Both the position numbers and the translations under genes were made by a program. A DNA stretch of 64,000 nucleotides from Nitrospira sp. (lineage in GTDB: Bacteria; Nitrospirota; Nitrospiria; Nitrospirales; Nitrospiraceae): NCBI GenBank assembly GCA_037045225.1, contig JBAOHZ010000009.1:1178001-1242000 (forward strand), written 5' to 3'. Positions within the stretch are counted from its first letter, which is position 1. Every line of letters begins with the position of its first letter. Positions 44,366-51,838 of this stretch are shown here, piece after piece. Below the pieces are notes generated by a model. The model was not told the DNA's origin. It did no database searches and worked only from the letters and a program-made list of their open reading frames with translations.

Positions 44366-44674
44366 ATGAAGAAAACATGGTTGACGATCGATGAACTCGC
44401 CCTCGAACTTCAAGTCAGCGTGAAGTCCATCCGCCGGGCCTACCGGAAGGGTCAGATTCCGGTGGAGCGCATCTGCCGGTTTGTGCGCTTCGACCTCGAC
44501 CGAGTGAAAGCCGCGATGCGGGGCAACGGGCAGGGACCGTCTCCTTTCACCACACAGAAGCAGGGCCAGCGCAGCGCGACCGACGGCGGAAGCCGACGGC
44601 GCGCGCAGCCGACCCGCCCCCGACTTGGTAAGACGGGGGCGTCTATCGCACAGAAGCCAAGGGGGAAGAAATGA
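44366..44674 (+). CDS. Inovirus helix-turn-helix protein (excisionase/MerR-like)
   Basis: 102 residues. Residues 4-55 form an HTH_17-type domain (WLTIDELALELQVSVKSIRR then GQIPVERICRFVRFDLDRV). The rest is basic and disordered (SRRRAQPTRPRLG). GAGGAG lies 5 bp before the ATG, and its stop overlaps the replication initiator start by 4 bp. A role in phage gene regulation or excision is likely. Confidence 0.82.
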   Translation: MKKTWLTIDELALELQVSVKSIRRAYRKGQIPVERICRFVRFDLDRVKAAMRGNGQGPSPFTTQKQGQRSATDGGSRRRAQPTRPRLGKTGASIAQKPRGKK

Positions 44675-45675
44675 GCGTTCCAGGAGGATTCACGCAGACC
44701 ATCGATTGGCTCGCCTTCACGCTCCCGAAGGCTGATGTGAAGGACGTGATTACGCTGATTGGTGGTGACTGGTTCCAGAGTGAGAGCGGCTTTCGCGGCT
44801 ATCCCGTCGCCCAGCTCATGACCCAGGGCAAGACGGGCGTCGGCAAATTGGGGACGGGTGCCCCTCGCAGTCCAAAAGAAGTGCATGTGGATCTGTCGGC
44901 GGGGATCGTCTCCCAGTGGGACGAAACTAAGCTGAAGACGATCCTCGCCTGGATCTTCGCTCAAAAAGGCCATGTCACCCGCATTGATGTGGCCCTGGAT
45001 GACCGGGAGGCCACGGTCGCAGTCGATACCGTTCGACAAGCCGTGGAGGCCGGACAGCTCGTGAGCCGGTCCAAACAGTTCAAGGTGATCCAAGCCTCCA
45101 ATCATCGCCAGGGCATCCGGACGGGCGAGACGCTCTATTTCGGGAGTCGCGAAAGCCAAAGCATGTTGCGGGTCTATGACAAGCGGTTGGAACTGCAAAG
45201 TCGGGGGCGGGAAGACGCGGCCTCCTACGGTGTCCGGTGGGAAATGGAATTCAAACAGGACCGGGCTCAGGCCTGTGCCAAGGCGTTACTGACACTGGAT
45301 GCCGAAGACTGGCGGGCCTTCTTAGTCGGGGTGCTCCGCTCCTATGTGGATTTTCGAGAAACGACGCGAGAGGCCGAATCGTATGAAAAGTATCGGGCGC
45401 CCTTGGTGAGCTGGTGGGAAGCCTTGACCGAAGGCTTCAGGCGCTGCCGGCTGGTGGTCGAACGGATGCAGCAACGGCTGGATGATGTCGTCGCCTGGTT
45501 CGCCAACGCCCTGAGCCCCATGCTCGCCGTGATCGTGGCCTGTCGCGGGGATCAGTTTCTGTTGGAAATGATTTATGCGGGCACGAAACGATGGAACCAA
45601 AAACACTATGCCCTGTTGACGCAACGCAAGAAGGTGGTGACGCCCTATGTGCTGCATCTCAAACCCCGGACATGA
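44671..45675 (+). CDS. Inovirus replication initiation protein (Rep_trans-like)
   Basis: 334 residues. The N-terminus IDWLAFTLPKADV and the blocks HVTRIDVALDD (101-111), GETLYFGSRESQSMLRVYDK (152-171) and GVRWEMEFKQDRA match the replication initiation factor family of filamentous phages and RCR plasmids; the Tyr169/Lys171 block is the likely nicking centre. It would nick double-stranded phage DNA to start rolling-circle synthesis. Overlaps the HTH gene before it. Confidence 0.88.
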   Translation: MSVPGGFTQTIDWLAFTLPKADVKDVITLIGGDWFQSESGFRGYPVAQLMTQGKTGVGKLGTGAPRSPKEVHVDLSAGIVSQWDETKLKTILAWIFAQKGHVTRIDVALDDREATVAVDTVRQAVEAGQLVSRSKQFKVIQASNHRQGIRTGETLYFGSRESQSMLRVYDKRLELQSRGREDAASYGVRWEMEFKQDRAQACAKALLTLDAEDWRAFLVGVLRSYVDFRETTREAESYEKYRAPLVSWWEALTEGFRRCRLVVERMQQRLDDVVAWFANALSPMLAVIVACRGDQFLLEMIYAGTKRWNQKHYALLTQRKKVVTPYVLHLKPRT

Positions 45676-46033
45676 CTTTGTGTATCTCCGCGCCTGTCCG
45701 GATCCAGATTGCCAGGCTCCTGGAGCCTGGGGGGAGTTTCGGAAGGGGCGGTTCTTTCTCTTCTGTCGTCGCTGTCGATGCGAATTTCAATGGCTACCGA
45801 GAATCCGGCTTGCGGGCCGGAGCGTGTGGGTCAGGCGCCGCGCTGATCCGAGGGTCTGTTCACAATCAGGAGGGTGTCACGATGCAAGTCAAAGCAGAGG
45901 GGGCCGTGCAGGGCTATGTGGAGCGACGGAGCAAAGAGGGCAAGATCTTTCGATCGGTGGATCTCTACGTGAAGGGCAAAGATCCGGGGGTGCTGCGGTT
46001 GGGCATTCCGGAGGATCAGATGTCACTCATTGA
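45647..46033 (+). CDS. Possible zinc-ribbon mini-protein overlapping the initiator end
   Basis: In this frame LRACPDPDCQAPGAWGEF and FFLFCRRCRCEFQW give a C-x4-C and C-x2-C-x-C pattern like a zinc ribbon. It overlaps the 3' end of the initiator by 29 bp, and its C-terminal third runs across the ssDNA-binding gene in another frame, so the real protein may be shorter or absent. Confidence 0.3.
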   Translation: MCCISNPGHDFVYLRACPDPDCQAPGAWGEFRKGRFFLFCRRCRCEFQWLPRIRLAGRSVWVRRRADPRVCSQSGGCHDASQSRGGRAGLCGATEQRGQDLSIGGSLREGQRSGGAAVGHSGGSDVTH

Positions 46034-46145
46034 GGTCTGTAAGCAAGCCGAGGGCAAGCAGGCCAAGGTGTCGATCGAAGTACGGAAATTCGAACAGACG
46101 GGGCGCACGTTTTTCGATCTCACTGGATTGGACGTGCTGAAGTAA
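45882..46145 (+). CDS. Inovirus single-stranded DNA-binding protein (pV-like)
   Basis: 87 residues from the ATG at 45882, preceded by AGGAGGG. Small beta-barrel sequence: VQGYVERRSKEGKIFRSVDL then AKVSIEVRKFEQTGRTFFDL. Position after the initiator and size match pV-type proteins that coat the phage single strand and switch replication to packaging. Assigned by size, fold pattern and position. Confidence 0.72.
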   Translation: MQVKAEGAVQGYVERRSKEGKIFRSVDLYVKGKDPGVLRLGIPEDQMSLIEVCKQAEGKQAKVSIEVRKFEQTGRTFFDLTGLDVLK

Positions 46146-46165
46146 CGGCAGCGGGAGGAAGGCCG

Positions 46166-46240
46166 GTGGATCTCACGATTATTCTCGTCGCGGTCCTGTT
46201 GCTGGCCTTCCTCACCGGTCTCGGAGTCGGACGGTTATGA
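46166..46240 (+). CDS. 24-residue one-helix protein (pVII/pIX-like position)
   Basis: GTG start 5 bp after GGAGGAAGG; reads MDLTIILVAVLLLAFLTGLG plus VGRL, a single membrane helix. Its stop overlaps the start of the pIII-like gene. Tiny one-helix proteins at this place are minor coat proteins of filamentous phages. Confidence 0.65.
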   Translation: MDLTIILVAVLLLAFLTGLGVGRL

Positions 46241-47505
46241 AGCTGCTCTCACTCACCAGCTATCTGACGCTCATCTGGGGACTCCTGCTCTCCTTTTGTC
46301 TGGCACCGGGCGAATCTTTAGGGCAGACAACCACGCAGTATGCGCGGGTCGTCGCTCAGGCTGAACGCATTGCCTATCTGGCGGCACAACGCTCGGCCCT
46401 GGCCTCTCACGTGGCGACCGCTGCCCTCGCACCCTCGGCCGCCTCGATGGCGGTTCGCATGGTGGCCGGCCCGGTGGGGTGGGCGGCTCTGGGTGTCAGT
46501 GCGGGCCTGGTATTGGCGCAGATGTATTACTCACAGAGCGACCTCTCGGCCGTGAAGAGCGCTGCCTCCACGCCAGGCGGCTGGCAGGTGACGACCACGA
46601 ATGCGGGCATCCAAACCTTTCCCGGTCTGGGCACCAGCACCGCTGCGAATGCGGCCTATCCCTTTGCCAGCATTCAATTCAGTGCCATCGATGTGCCGCT
46701 CTGTAGTTCGGACTTTGCCTATTTCCATGATTGGGCGGTGGGACCCTTCCAGGGCGTCGCCACCGCCGTCTATTTTCCCGGCAACGTGTTCGTCAATGGT
46801 CCGGCAGTAGGAGGTCAGAGTCTCTATGTCTGTCATCGCAAGGACACCCCAGGGTCGACGGCGCCGACTCAGGATGCGTTGGGCGCTCCCACGCAGCAGC
46901 AGGTGGCCAACTACCTGACCGGCCTGCCGGCGAGTGATCCGAAATCCATCGACGCCCACACGAATCCGGTCGGGACGACTGGGAGCACGCAGCCGGCAGA
47001 CAACACGATCTCACAACCGGTCAGTCCGAGCGAGATGCCAACAACGGTGAAGCCGAAGCCCGTCCCAGCCGGGGATATCGTGGTGGTGGATAATGTGCCG
47101 CCACCGGCCAGTACGCCCCAGCAGACCACGCAACAGCAGACGACGACTACGACGACGACCACCACGCAGAATCCCGACGGGTCCACGACGCAGCAGGAAG
47201 AAACACAGGCGACCACGTCGTGTGCCGTCGGCTCACATGAGAACAGGACCTTCGGCACGGTCCTGCAGGCCCATCAGACCATCTGGGGCACGAGTGGCCT
47301 GCTTGGGACGTTGAATCTCCTGAAGTCTTTGACTTGGCCCTCGACCTTGCCGGTCATTGCGCTGCCTTCGGCCTTCTTTGGCAACCAGCAGGTGGATTTT
47401 AATCAGTGGGCCTGGTTCTTCACCGTGCTGCGAACGCTCGTCATTGCCACGGCTTCGATTGCCGCCTACCGCATCATCTTTGTAGGAGGCCAGACCACCA
47501 CATGA
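46237..47505 (+). CDS. pIII/TspB-like virion adhesin
   Basis: 422 residues: signal peptide (1-30), an Ala-rich hydrophobic stretch (ASMAVRMVAGPVGWAALGVS), a globular domain with four cysteines (PLCSSDFAYFHDWAVGPF, QSLYVCHRKD), a Pro/Gln/Thr-rich linker with nine consecutive threonines, and a C-terminal membrane anchor about 393-416. This is the layout of the tip adhesin that binds the host pilus, similar to TspB of Neisseria filamentous phages. Overlaps its neighbours on both sides by 4 bp. Confidence 0.8.
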   Translation: MKLLSLTSYLTLIWGLLLSFCLAPGESLGQTTTQYARVVAQAERIAYLAAQRSALASHVATAALAPSAASMAVRMVAGPVGWAALGVSAGLVLAQMYYSQSDLSAVKSAASTPGGWQVTTTNAGIQTFPGLGTSTAANAAYPFASIQFSAIDVPLCSSDFAYFHDWAVGPFQGVATAVYFPGNVFVNGPAVGGQSLYVCHRKDTPGSTAPTQDALGAPTQQQVANYLTGLPASDPKSIDAHTNPVGTTGSTQPADNTISQPVSPSEMPTTVKPKPVPAGDIVVVDNVPPPASTPQQTTQQQTTTTTTTTTQNPDGSTTQQEETQATTSCAVGSHENRTFGTVLQAHQTIWGTSGLLGTLNLLKSLTWPSTLPVIALPSAFFGNQQVDFNQWAWFFTVLRTLVIATASIAAYRIIFVGGQTTT

Positions 47506-47777
47506 CGGCCATTCTGACTTTGATCTATTGCTGGCTGGAGGAGTTCTTCTTCTCGCTCACCGATTGGGGTCTGGGGATCTGGGATGCGTTGCTCTCCGTG
47601 GCGGACAGCACGCTCGCCACCATTGGCACAGCAGGCCTCACCCTGCCGGTGATTCCCGATCAATATGCGTGGGTGCTGGGCGCAACGGGCATGAGTCAAG
47701 CGCTGGCCATCCTGGCGAGCGCGATGGGTACGCGGTTCATTTTACAGACGATCCCATTCGTCCGGTGGGGCTCATGA
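47502..47777 (+). CDS. pVI-like minor coat protein (DUF2523-like)
   Basis: 91 residues from the ATG at 47502, which overlaps the pIII stop. Two or three helices (LTLIYCWLEEFFFSLTDWGL and YAWVLGATGMSQALAILASA). The position between pIII and Zot, and the C-terminal pattern, match DUF2523 proteins that cap filamentous virions. Confidence 0.78.
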   Translation: MTAILTLIYCWLEEFFFSLTDWGLGIWDALLSVADSTLATIGTAGLTLPVIPDQYAWVLGATGMSQALAILASAMGTRFILQTIPFVRWGS

Positions 47778-47860
47778 ACCAGTTGGTGATGGGCTGGGCC
47801 TATGCCTGGACGGTGATCTTAGCCTTGTGGATCTGGGTGTACCTCAGGAGTCTTCGATGA
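47774..47860 (+). CDS. 28-residue one-helix protein
   Basis: MNQLVMGWAYAWTVILALWI plus WVYLRSLR, one membrane helix with a basic end. Both its start and its stop sit in ATGA overlaps with the pVI-like and Zot genes, which is strong support for translation. A minor coat role is likely. Confidence 0.65.
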   Translation: MNQLVMGWAYAWTVILALWIWVYLRSLR

Positions 47861-48864
47861 TTGAACTGTATGAAGGGGTGCCAGGCTCGGGCAAGTCCTA
47901 TCACGCGATCTGCGAGAAGGTTCTGCCCTGGGTCAAACAAGGCCGACGACTCTATATCGCGGTGGATGGGATTTACCTGGATCGGTTGTCTCTGTTCACC
48001 GGCATCGACCTCCAAACCCTCGAACAGCAGATCACGATCTGGAAGGACTCTGTCGAGGTGCTGCAAGCCTTCCAACATGTCGAGCCGGGATCAGCCGTCA
48101 TTATCGACGAAGCGCAGACCGTCTTTCGGTCCATGCAGAAGGTCGAACCGGGGCTCCTGCGTTGGCTGGAAACCCATCGCCATTACGGCGTGGATATTCT
48201 GCTCATGAGCCAGGATTTCCGGCAGATGTCCCAAGGTGTCACGCGATTGATTGAAGCGACGGTGAAGTTTCGCAAACTGGCGTTCGTCGGCATGTCGAAA
48301 AAATATCAGGGCAAGGTGCGCGGGAACCCGGAAGACCACGACGTGATCCGGGCCTTTGTCGGGACCTACTCACCGGCGATCTATGCCTACTATTCGAGTT
48401 ATGCGTCGGCGGCGATTCGGGAAGAGAAACGCAGCCATACGGTCTTCAAGTCGGCACGGGTGGCCATCGGTATTGCGGCGGGACTGTTCGCGATCGGTCT
48501 CATGGTCTGGCGGCCCTGGTCGTCACTGAGCAGCACCAAAGGAATGGCGGCAATTGGCGTGAGTGGCGCTTCGAGCTTCCCTCCGCCTCCATCCGTGCCG
48601 GCGTCGGGCAGTCTCCTCACTCCGTTTGGTGCGTCTGTCCCATCGGCAGCGAGCCCGCAAATTCCTAAGCGACCCGTTCGTATCCTTGGCGGCGCAGGAA
48701 TGAGCAAGGATCGTCAAGGCTGGCGGTATCTCTTGGACAGCGGCGAGATCCTGACGGCCGCCCAGATTACCGGTCGGTATGGAGTGTCCGTGTCGGAAGT
48801 CTATGAGGATGGCTCGATGCGGCTCATCGGCGAAGGAGTGTTCTATGGACCTGCCGGCGATTGA
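47857..48864 (+). CDS. zot: Zonular occludens toxin-like assembly ATPase (pI)
   Basis: 335 residues from the ATG at 47857. Walker A GVPGSGKS (8-14 region) and Walker B AVIIDEAQ (80-87) lie in the cytoplasmic ATPase half; one helix (RVAIGIAAGLFAIGLMVW, 201-218) anchors it, and a periplasmic tail follows (KDRQGWRYLLDSGEI). This motor drives extrusion of filamentous virions through the envelope and is the hallmark gene of inoviruses. No secretin gene is present, so the phage must use a host channel. Confidence 0.93.
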   Translation: MIELYEGVPGSGKSYHAICEKVLPWVKQGRRLYIAVDGIYLDRLSLFTGIDLQTLEQQITIWKDSVEVLQAFQHVEPGSAVIIDEAQTVFRSMQKVEPGLLRWLETHRHYGVDILLMSQDFRQMSQGVTRLIEATVKFRKLAFVGMSKKYQGKVRGNPEDHDVIRAFVGTYSPAIYAYYSSYASAAIREEKRSHTVFKSARVAIGIAAGLFAIGLMVWRPWSSLSSTKGMAAIGVSGASSFPPPPSVPASGSLLTPFGASVPSAASPQIPKRPVRILGGAGMSKDRQGWRYLLDSGEILTAAQITGRYGVSVSEVYEDGSMRLIGEGVFYGPAGD

Positions 48865-48952
48865 GGCGATGACCTACTTCACGGCGATTTTCTGGCTTGG
48901 CGGTTTTGCCGTGGGCCTGATCATTAAACTGATTCTGCCTCAAAGTCACTGA
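48845..48952 (+). CDS. 35-residue one-helix protein
   Basis: ATG 48845 lies 6 bp after AAGGAG, inside the end of zot. Sequence MDLPAIEAMTYFTAIFWLGG then FAVGLIIKLILPQSH gives one membrane helix. Likely a minor virion or assembly protein. Confidence 0.62.
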   Translation: MDLPAIEAMTYFTAIFWLGGFAVGLIIKLILPQSH

Positions 48953-49025
48953 GGCGCTCGACCGTCGGCGAGTGTTCCGGCGGCGTGGGTGGACGGAACC
49001 ACCAGATAGCACAAGGAGGTGCCGT

Positions 49026-49238
49026 ATGAAGGGATGGGGTTGGGTCAAAGGACTCGGGGGTCTGCTCATGGCGTTCGTGTTCGCCGTGGGTGTCCCGGAC
49101 CTGTCGTTTGCGCAGTTGTTTCCGGTGTCGGCGGATGTGGCCACGGTGCGGGCCGATCTGCTCTTGTGGGCCACGGCCTTGATTGGCGTGGCGTTGGCGA
49201 TCTACGCCTTTAAGCGCGTGCGCGCGATTGTGGGCTGA
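49026..49238 (+). CDS. Major coat protein (pVIII-like)
   Basis: 70 residues from the ATG at 49026, 6 bp after AGGAGG. A signal peptide (GLGGLLMAFVFAVGVPDLSF) is cleaved after SFA, leaving about 41 residues: acidic amphipathic QLFPVSADVATVRADLL, a hydrophobic helix LWATALIGVALAIYA and a basic tail FKRVRAIVG. That is the exact plan of pVIII. The strong terminator that follows is also typical. Confidence 0.85.
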   Translation: MKGWGWVKGLGGLLMAFVFAVGVPDLSFAQLFPVSADVATVRADLLLWATALIGVALAIYAFKRVRAIVG

Positions 49239-49251
49239 GGGATAGCCCATC

Positions 49252-49285
49252 GAGGCAGGCTGGCAGCAGCCTGCCTCCTTTTTTC
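49252..49285 (+). terminator. Intrinsic terminator after the major coat gene
   Basis: GAGGCAGGCT (49252-49261) and AGCCTGCCTC (49268-49277), a perfect 10-bp stem with loop GGCAGC, followed by CTTTTTTC. Confidence 0.92.
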
Positions 49286-49331
49286 ATCCAAAGAATGAAC
49301 AGGCTGAGAGCGATGACAACGAGGAGGCAGC

Positions 49332-49460
49332 ATGACGGCGTCACAAATTCAAACCATCGGCAATGCGCTGGCTGTCGATCTCGTCGCCTGGGGCACGGCC
49401 GCGATTGGACTCGCCCTCGTGGCGGCGGGAGCTGCCTGGGTGTTGCGGTTGCTCCGCTAA
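49332..49460 (+). CDS. Second coat-like one-helix protein
   Basis: 42 residues, ATG 4 bp after GAGGAGG. MTASQIQTIGNALAVDLVAW then GTAAIGLALVAAGAAWVLRL: an amphipathic start, one helix and a basic end, like mature pVIII but without a signal peptide. It comes after the terminator and so is expressed separately, if at all. Its stop overlaps the convergent RadC-like gene. Confidence 0.6.
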   Translation: MTASQIQTIGNALAVDLVAWGTAAIGLALVAAGAAWVLRLLR

Positions 49461-49960
49461 GCACCGGGCCAGCCTTGGTCAGAAAAGCTGTAGTAGCGTT
49501 CCTCGGTGAGAATCAGATGGTCGAGGAGGGTGATGCCGAACAGTTCGCCAGCTTCGCGCAGCCGTTTGGTCAAGACGCGATCTTCGGGGCTCGGTGTGAT
49601 ATCCCCAGAGGGGTGATTGTGGGCACAGAGCCAAGCACAGGCATTCATGAGGATGAGCGGCTTGAAGACCTCACGCGGATGGACGATGGTGAGATTCAGC
49701 GAACCAGTGGACACGACATTGATGCCGATCAGACCATTCTTCGCATCCAGCCCACAGATCAGAAATTGCTCTCGGTCCAATCCGGCGAACAAGGGCCGGA
49801 GAATGGCCGCCGCGCCTTCCGATGTGTGGACCGATTCCGCAGCCGGAAGGGCACGGCCCTCACGGACCAGCGTGACGCGATACCGATGGACACCGTATTT
49901 CCGAACCGGACTCAGTGGCCGCCCACCGTTCGAGGAACCGAGAGTACTGTCAACGGACAT
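49457..49960 (-). CDS. RadC-like JAB/MPN domain protein
   Basis: 167 residues. The metal-binding JAMM motif is His114-x-His116 in CAHNHPSGD with Asp127, and the block LFGITLLDHLILTEERYYSF is typical for RadC (DUF2466). The N-terminal helix-hairpin-helix of chromosomal RadC is missing, as in the short versions on phages and plasmids. It is the only gene of the phage module on the minus strand. Function unknown; anti-defence or DNA processing roles have been guessed for such genes. Confidence 0.87.
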   Translation of the reverse strand: MSVDSTLGSSNGGRPLSPVRKYGVHRYRVTLVREGRALPAAESVHTSEGAAAILRPLFAGLDREQFLICGLDAKNGLIGINVVSTGSLNLTIVHPREVFKPLILMNACAWLCAHNHPSGDITPSPEDRVLTKRLREAGELFGITLLDHLILTEERYYSFSDQGWPGA

Positions 49961-50197
49961 GTCCGCCTCCTTCTGAATTATGTTCTAGCCCCACCCTTCA
50001 CCAACCAAGGGTGGGGCGTAACGAAGGAGGCGGCACGGGGCTCTCGCAGCGGGCGGCCTGGAGGGGCGGAGACCGGGACGGAGGGGACCGGGAAGGCCTG
50101 TCCCGCTGCTCCCCGGCCACGGGCTGCACCCGATGGGGGCTCAGTCTTCGACCCAAGCCGGACGACACAGAGGCGTTTCAGTGAGAGCGGGAAAAGA

Positions 50198-50479
50198 ATG
50201 AATCAGGAACAGCAAGTCAGCACGACGTTGGAAATCATGACCCTGGCCGAAGCGGCAATTTACCTGCGCGTGTCAAAATCCACGCTGTATCAGCGGAAGG
50301 ATATTCCGAGACATCGCATGCCAGGATCACGGGAAGTCAGATTTCTTAAAGACGAGTTGATCGCGTGGTTGAAAAGTGGTGACGGGGAAGCTCTGTCGGC
50401 GGCGTCTCCCGAGCCGGTTTTCCCACTGGACAGCGCCCACGCCACTGTTTACCATCGGAATCCAAAATATCGGGGATGA
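50198..50479 (+). CDS. Excisionase-like helix-turn-helix protein
   Basis: 93 residues from the ATG at 50198. HTH_17-type domain: LAEAAIYLRVSKSTLYQRKD, IPRHRMPGSREVRFLKDEL. Its stop overlaps the integrase start in ATGA, so the two are coupled, as excisionase and integrase often are. The open frame continues far upstream but that part is antisense to the RadC gene. Confidence 0.8.
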   Translation: MNQEQQVSTTLEIMTLAEAAIYLRVSKSTLYQRKDIPRHRMPGSREVRFLKDELIAWLKSGDGEALSAASPEPVFPLDSAHATVYHRNPKYRG

Positions 50480-51738
50480 CCATGGCGTATACGATTACCA
50501 AGCGACGCACGGCCAAAGGAATCGCCTTTGACCTCTATTTTCGGTGGAAGGGTCAGCGGTATCGCCCCTTGCTGGGCTATGACCTCTCACCTGATCAAGC
50601 ACAGCAGTGCGCCATCGAGCTCATTCACAAAATTCAAACGCAAGAGGTCGAGAAGCCGCGTTCGCTGATGACTCTCCGCGATGTCCTCCCGCTGTATTGG
50701 CAGGCCTTCGAAGTCAAGAAACGTATCGATCGCACGCGACCTGAGGGCATTCTCGAAAACCACATCCTGTCCTGCCATGCCTGCGTCAGAAACGACTTAT
50801 CCTGCAATCATCGCTTTGGACATCAGCCGCTATCTTCGCTCAAACCGGAGGATGGGCTCCGGTTTGTGAAGGCTCGGCTGGACGAAGGAGCGACGGCCGG
50901 CACCGTCCGTCGTGAATGGCAAGTCCTTAACCGGATTCTCAATGTCGCCGTGCGTTACGAGAAATTGGACAGAAACCCGCTGAAGCATGTCGAACTGCCT
51001 GATGCGGAAAAACGGACCAGAATCGCAGAACCAGAGGAGCTGTCTCTCGTCAGCAAGATGCGAGAGAACGATCCCACTAAGCTCGAATGCCGACAAGAAC
51101 TCTGGCGGATTATTCAGGTAGCCGTCTCGGTTGGCCTGCGAGAAGGGAAAATTCTGGAGATCGAACGCTCGTGGGTCAAGAAGCGAGAGGATGGATATTG
51201 GTTGTGTCTCCCGCCAGCCGCAAGCCGGATCAAGGGAACCCCGCAAGAAGTACCTCTCAATCGCACGGCGATGCTTGCCTTAAGCGCTGAGATCCCGTCT
51301 CTTGCCGATGGCCGGGTCTTCCGCCGTTGGACTCACCAGCGAGCGTTTAAGGAATACTGGAGTGAAACCTGTCGCAGAGTCGGGATTCACGATCTACACT
51401 TTCACGACCTTCGGCATACGTTTGCAACCCGCCTCCAGCGCATCGGCGTGGATTACGAAGTCCGGCAAGCGCTCCTTGGCCATCGCATGCCCGGCATGAC
51501 GGCGAACTATTCCCATGGCGGTCCGGAGTGGGATCGAAAGCTGAGATTAGCCGTGGAAGGACTCGAAAAATCCTATCCGTTGTCCTATGGATTGTCCTAT
51601 GAGACTAAGGCGGGGGTGGGTGGAACTGCAGAAACTATTGATTTGTATGGTGAGTCGGCTGGGATTCGAACCCAGGACCCTCGCCTTAAAAGGGCGATGC
51701 TCTACCAGCTGAGCTACCGACTCTCCCAAACACAATGA
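50476..51738 (+). CDS. Tyrosine recombinase (integrase) of the element
   Basis: 420 residues. Catalytic residues Arg222 (VGLREGKIL), His310 and Arg313 (HFHDLRHTFA), His336 (LLGHRMPG) and nucleophile Tyr345 (ANYSHG). The core-binding domain has a Cys/His cluster (SCHACVRNDLSCNHRFGH) that may bind zinc. Residues 391-416 are encoded by the strand opposite the tRNA-Lys gene. In the excised circle the frame would instead read LKRAPGDK and stop, giving about 411 residues. It integrates the element at tRNA-Lys. Confidence 0.95.
   Translation: MTMAYTITKRRTAKGIAFDLYFRWKGQRYRPLLGYDLSPDQAQQCAIELIHKIQTQEVEKPRSLMTLRDVLPLYWQAFEVKKRIDRTRPEGILENHILSCHACVRNDLSCNHRFGHQPLSSLKPEDGLRFVKARLDEGATAGTVRREWQVLNRILNVAVRYEKLDRNPLKHVELPDAEKRTRIAEPEELSLVSKMRENDPTKLECRQELWRIIQVAVSVGLREGKILEIERSWVKKREDGYWLCLPPAASRIKGTPQEVPLNRTAMLALSAEIPSLADGRVFRRWTHQRAFKEYWSETCRRVGIHDLHFHDLRHTFATRLQRIGVDYEVRQALLGHRMPGMTANYSHGGPEWDRKLRLAVEGLEKSYPLSYGLSYETKAGVGGTAETIDLYGESAGIRTQDPRLKRAMLYQLSYRLSQTQ
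51647..51692. repeat. Right attachment repeat within tRNA-Lys
   Basis: 46 bp identical to 32239-32284. It covers the 3' part of the tRNA-Lys gene from the anticodon loop to CCA, so integration leaves the tRNA intact. The crossover lies somewhere in this block. Confidence 0.9.
51648..51723 (-). tRNA. tRNA-Lys (anticodon TTT)
   Basis: 76 nt with encoded CCA. Acceptor stem GAGTCGG/CCGACTC, D-arm GCTC...GAGC, anticodon arm TCGCC-CTTTTAA-GGCGA with anticodon TTT, T-arm CTGGG-TTCGAAT-CCCAG. It lies 115 bp downstream of purA on the same strand and serves as the integration site. Confidence 0.97.
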
Positions 51739-51838
51739 CGGCACATCGTCGCGCGTGGGGCGTGACGGAGGGGGATCATACCACTGACACGTGATGGTTC
51801 GCTACGGCGAGTGCTGCGTTCCACGGACAATCAGTCCT

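Larger units (their letters stand above)
32239..51692. mobile_element. 19.4-kb tRNA-Lys-integrated element with an inovirus core and Rhs cargo
   Basis: The element is bounded by identical 46-bp repeats at 32239-32284 and 51647-51692, which equal the 3' part of the tRNA-Lys gene at 51648-51723. The distance between the repeats, and so the expected circle, is 19,408 bp. The integrase gene is adjacent to the intact tRNA, as usual. Contents from left to right are secreted glycine-rich proteins, two Rhs toxin units, and a complete-looking filamentous phage module (44366-51738). Whether all 19 kb excise together, or the cargo was inserted later between the left repeat and the phage, cannot be told from sequence alone. 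Confidence 0.82.

Noticed and set aside
49295..50197. Long in-frame extension upstream of the excisionase-like gene
   Set aside because: It is antisense to the RadC-like gene; the HTH domain begins just after the ATG at 50198.
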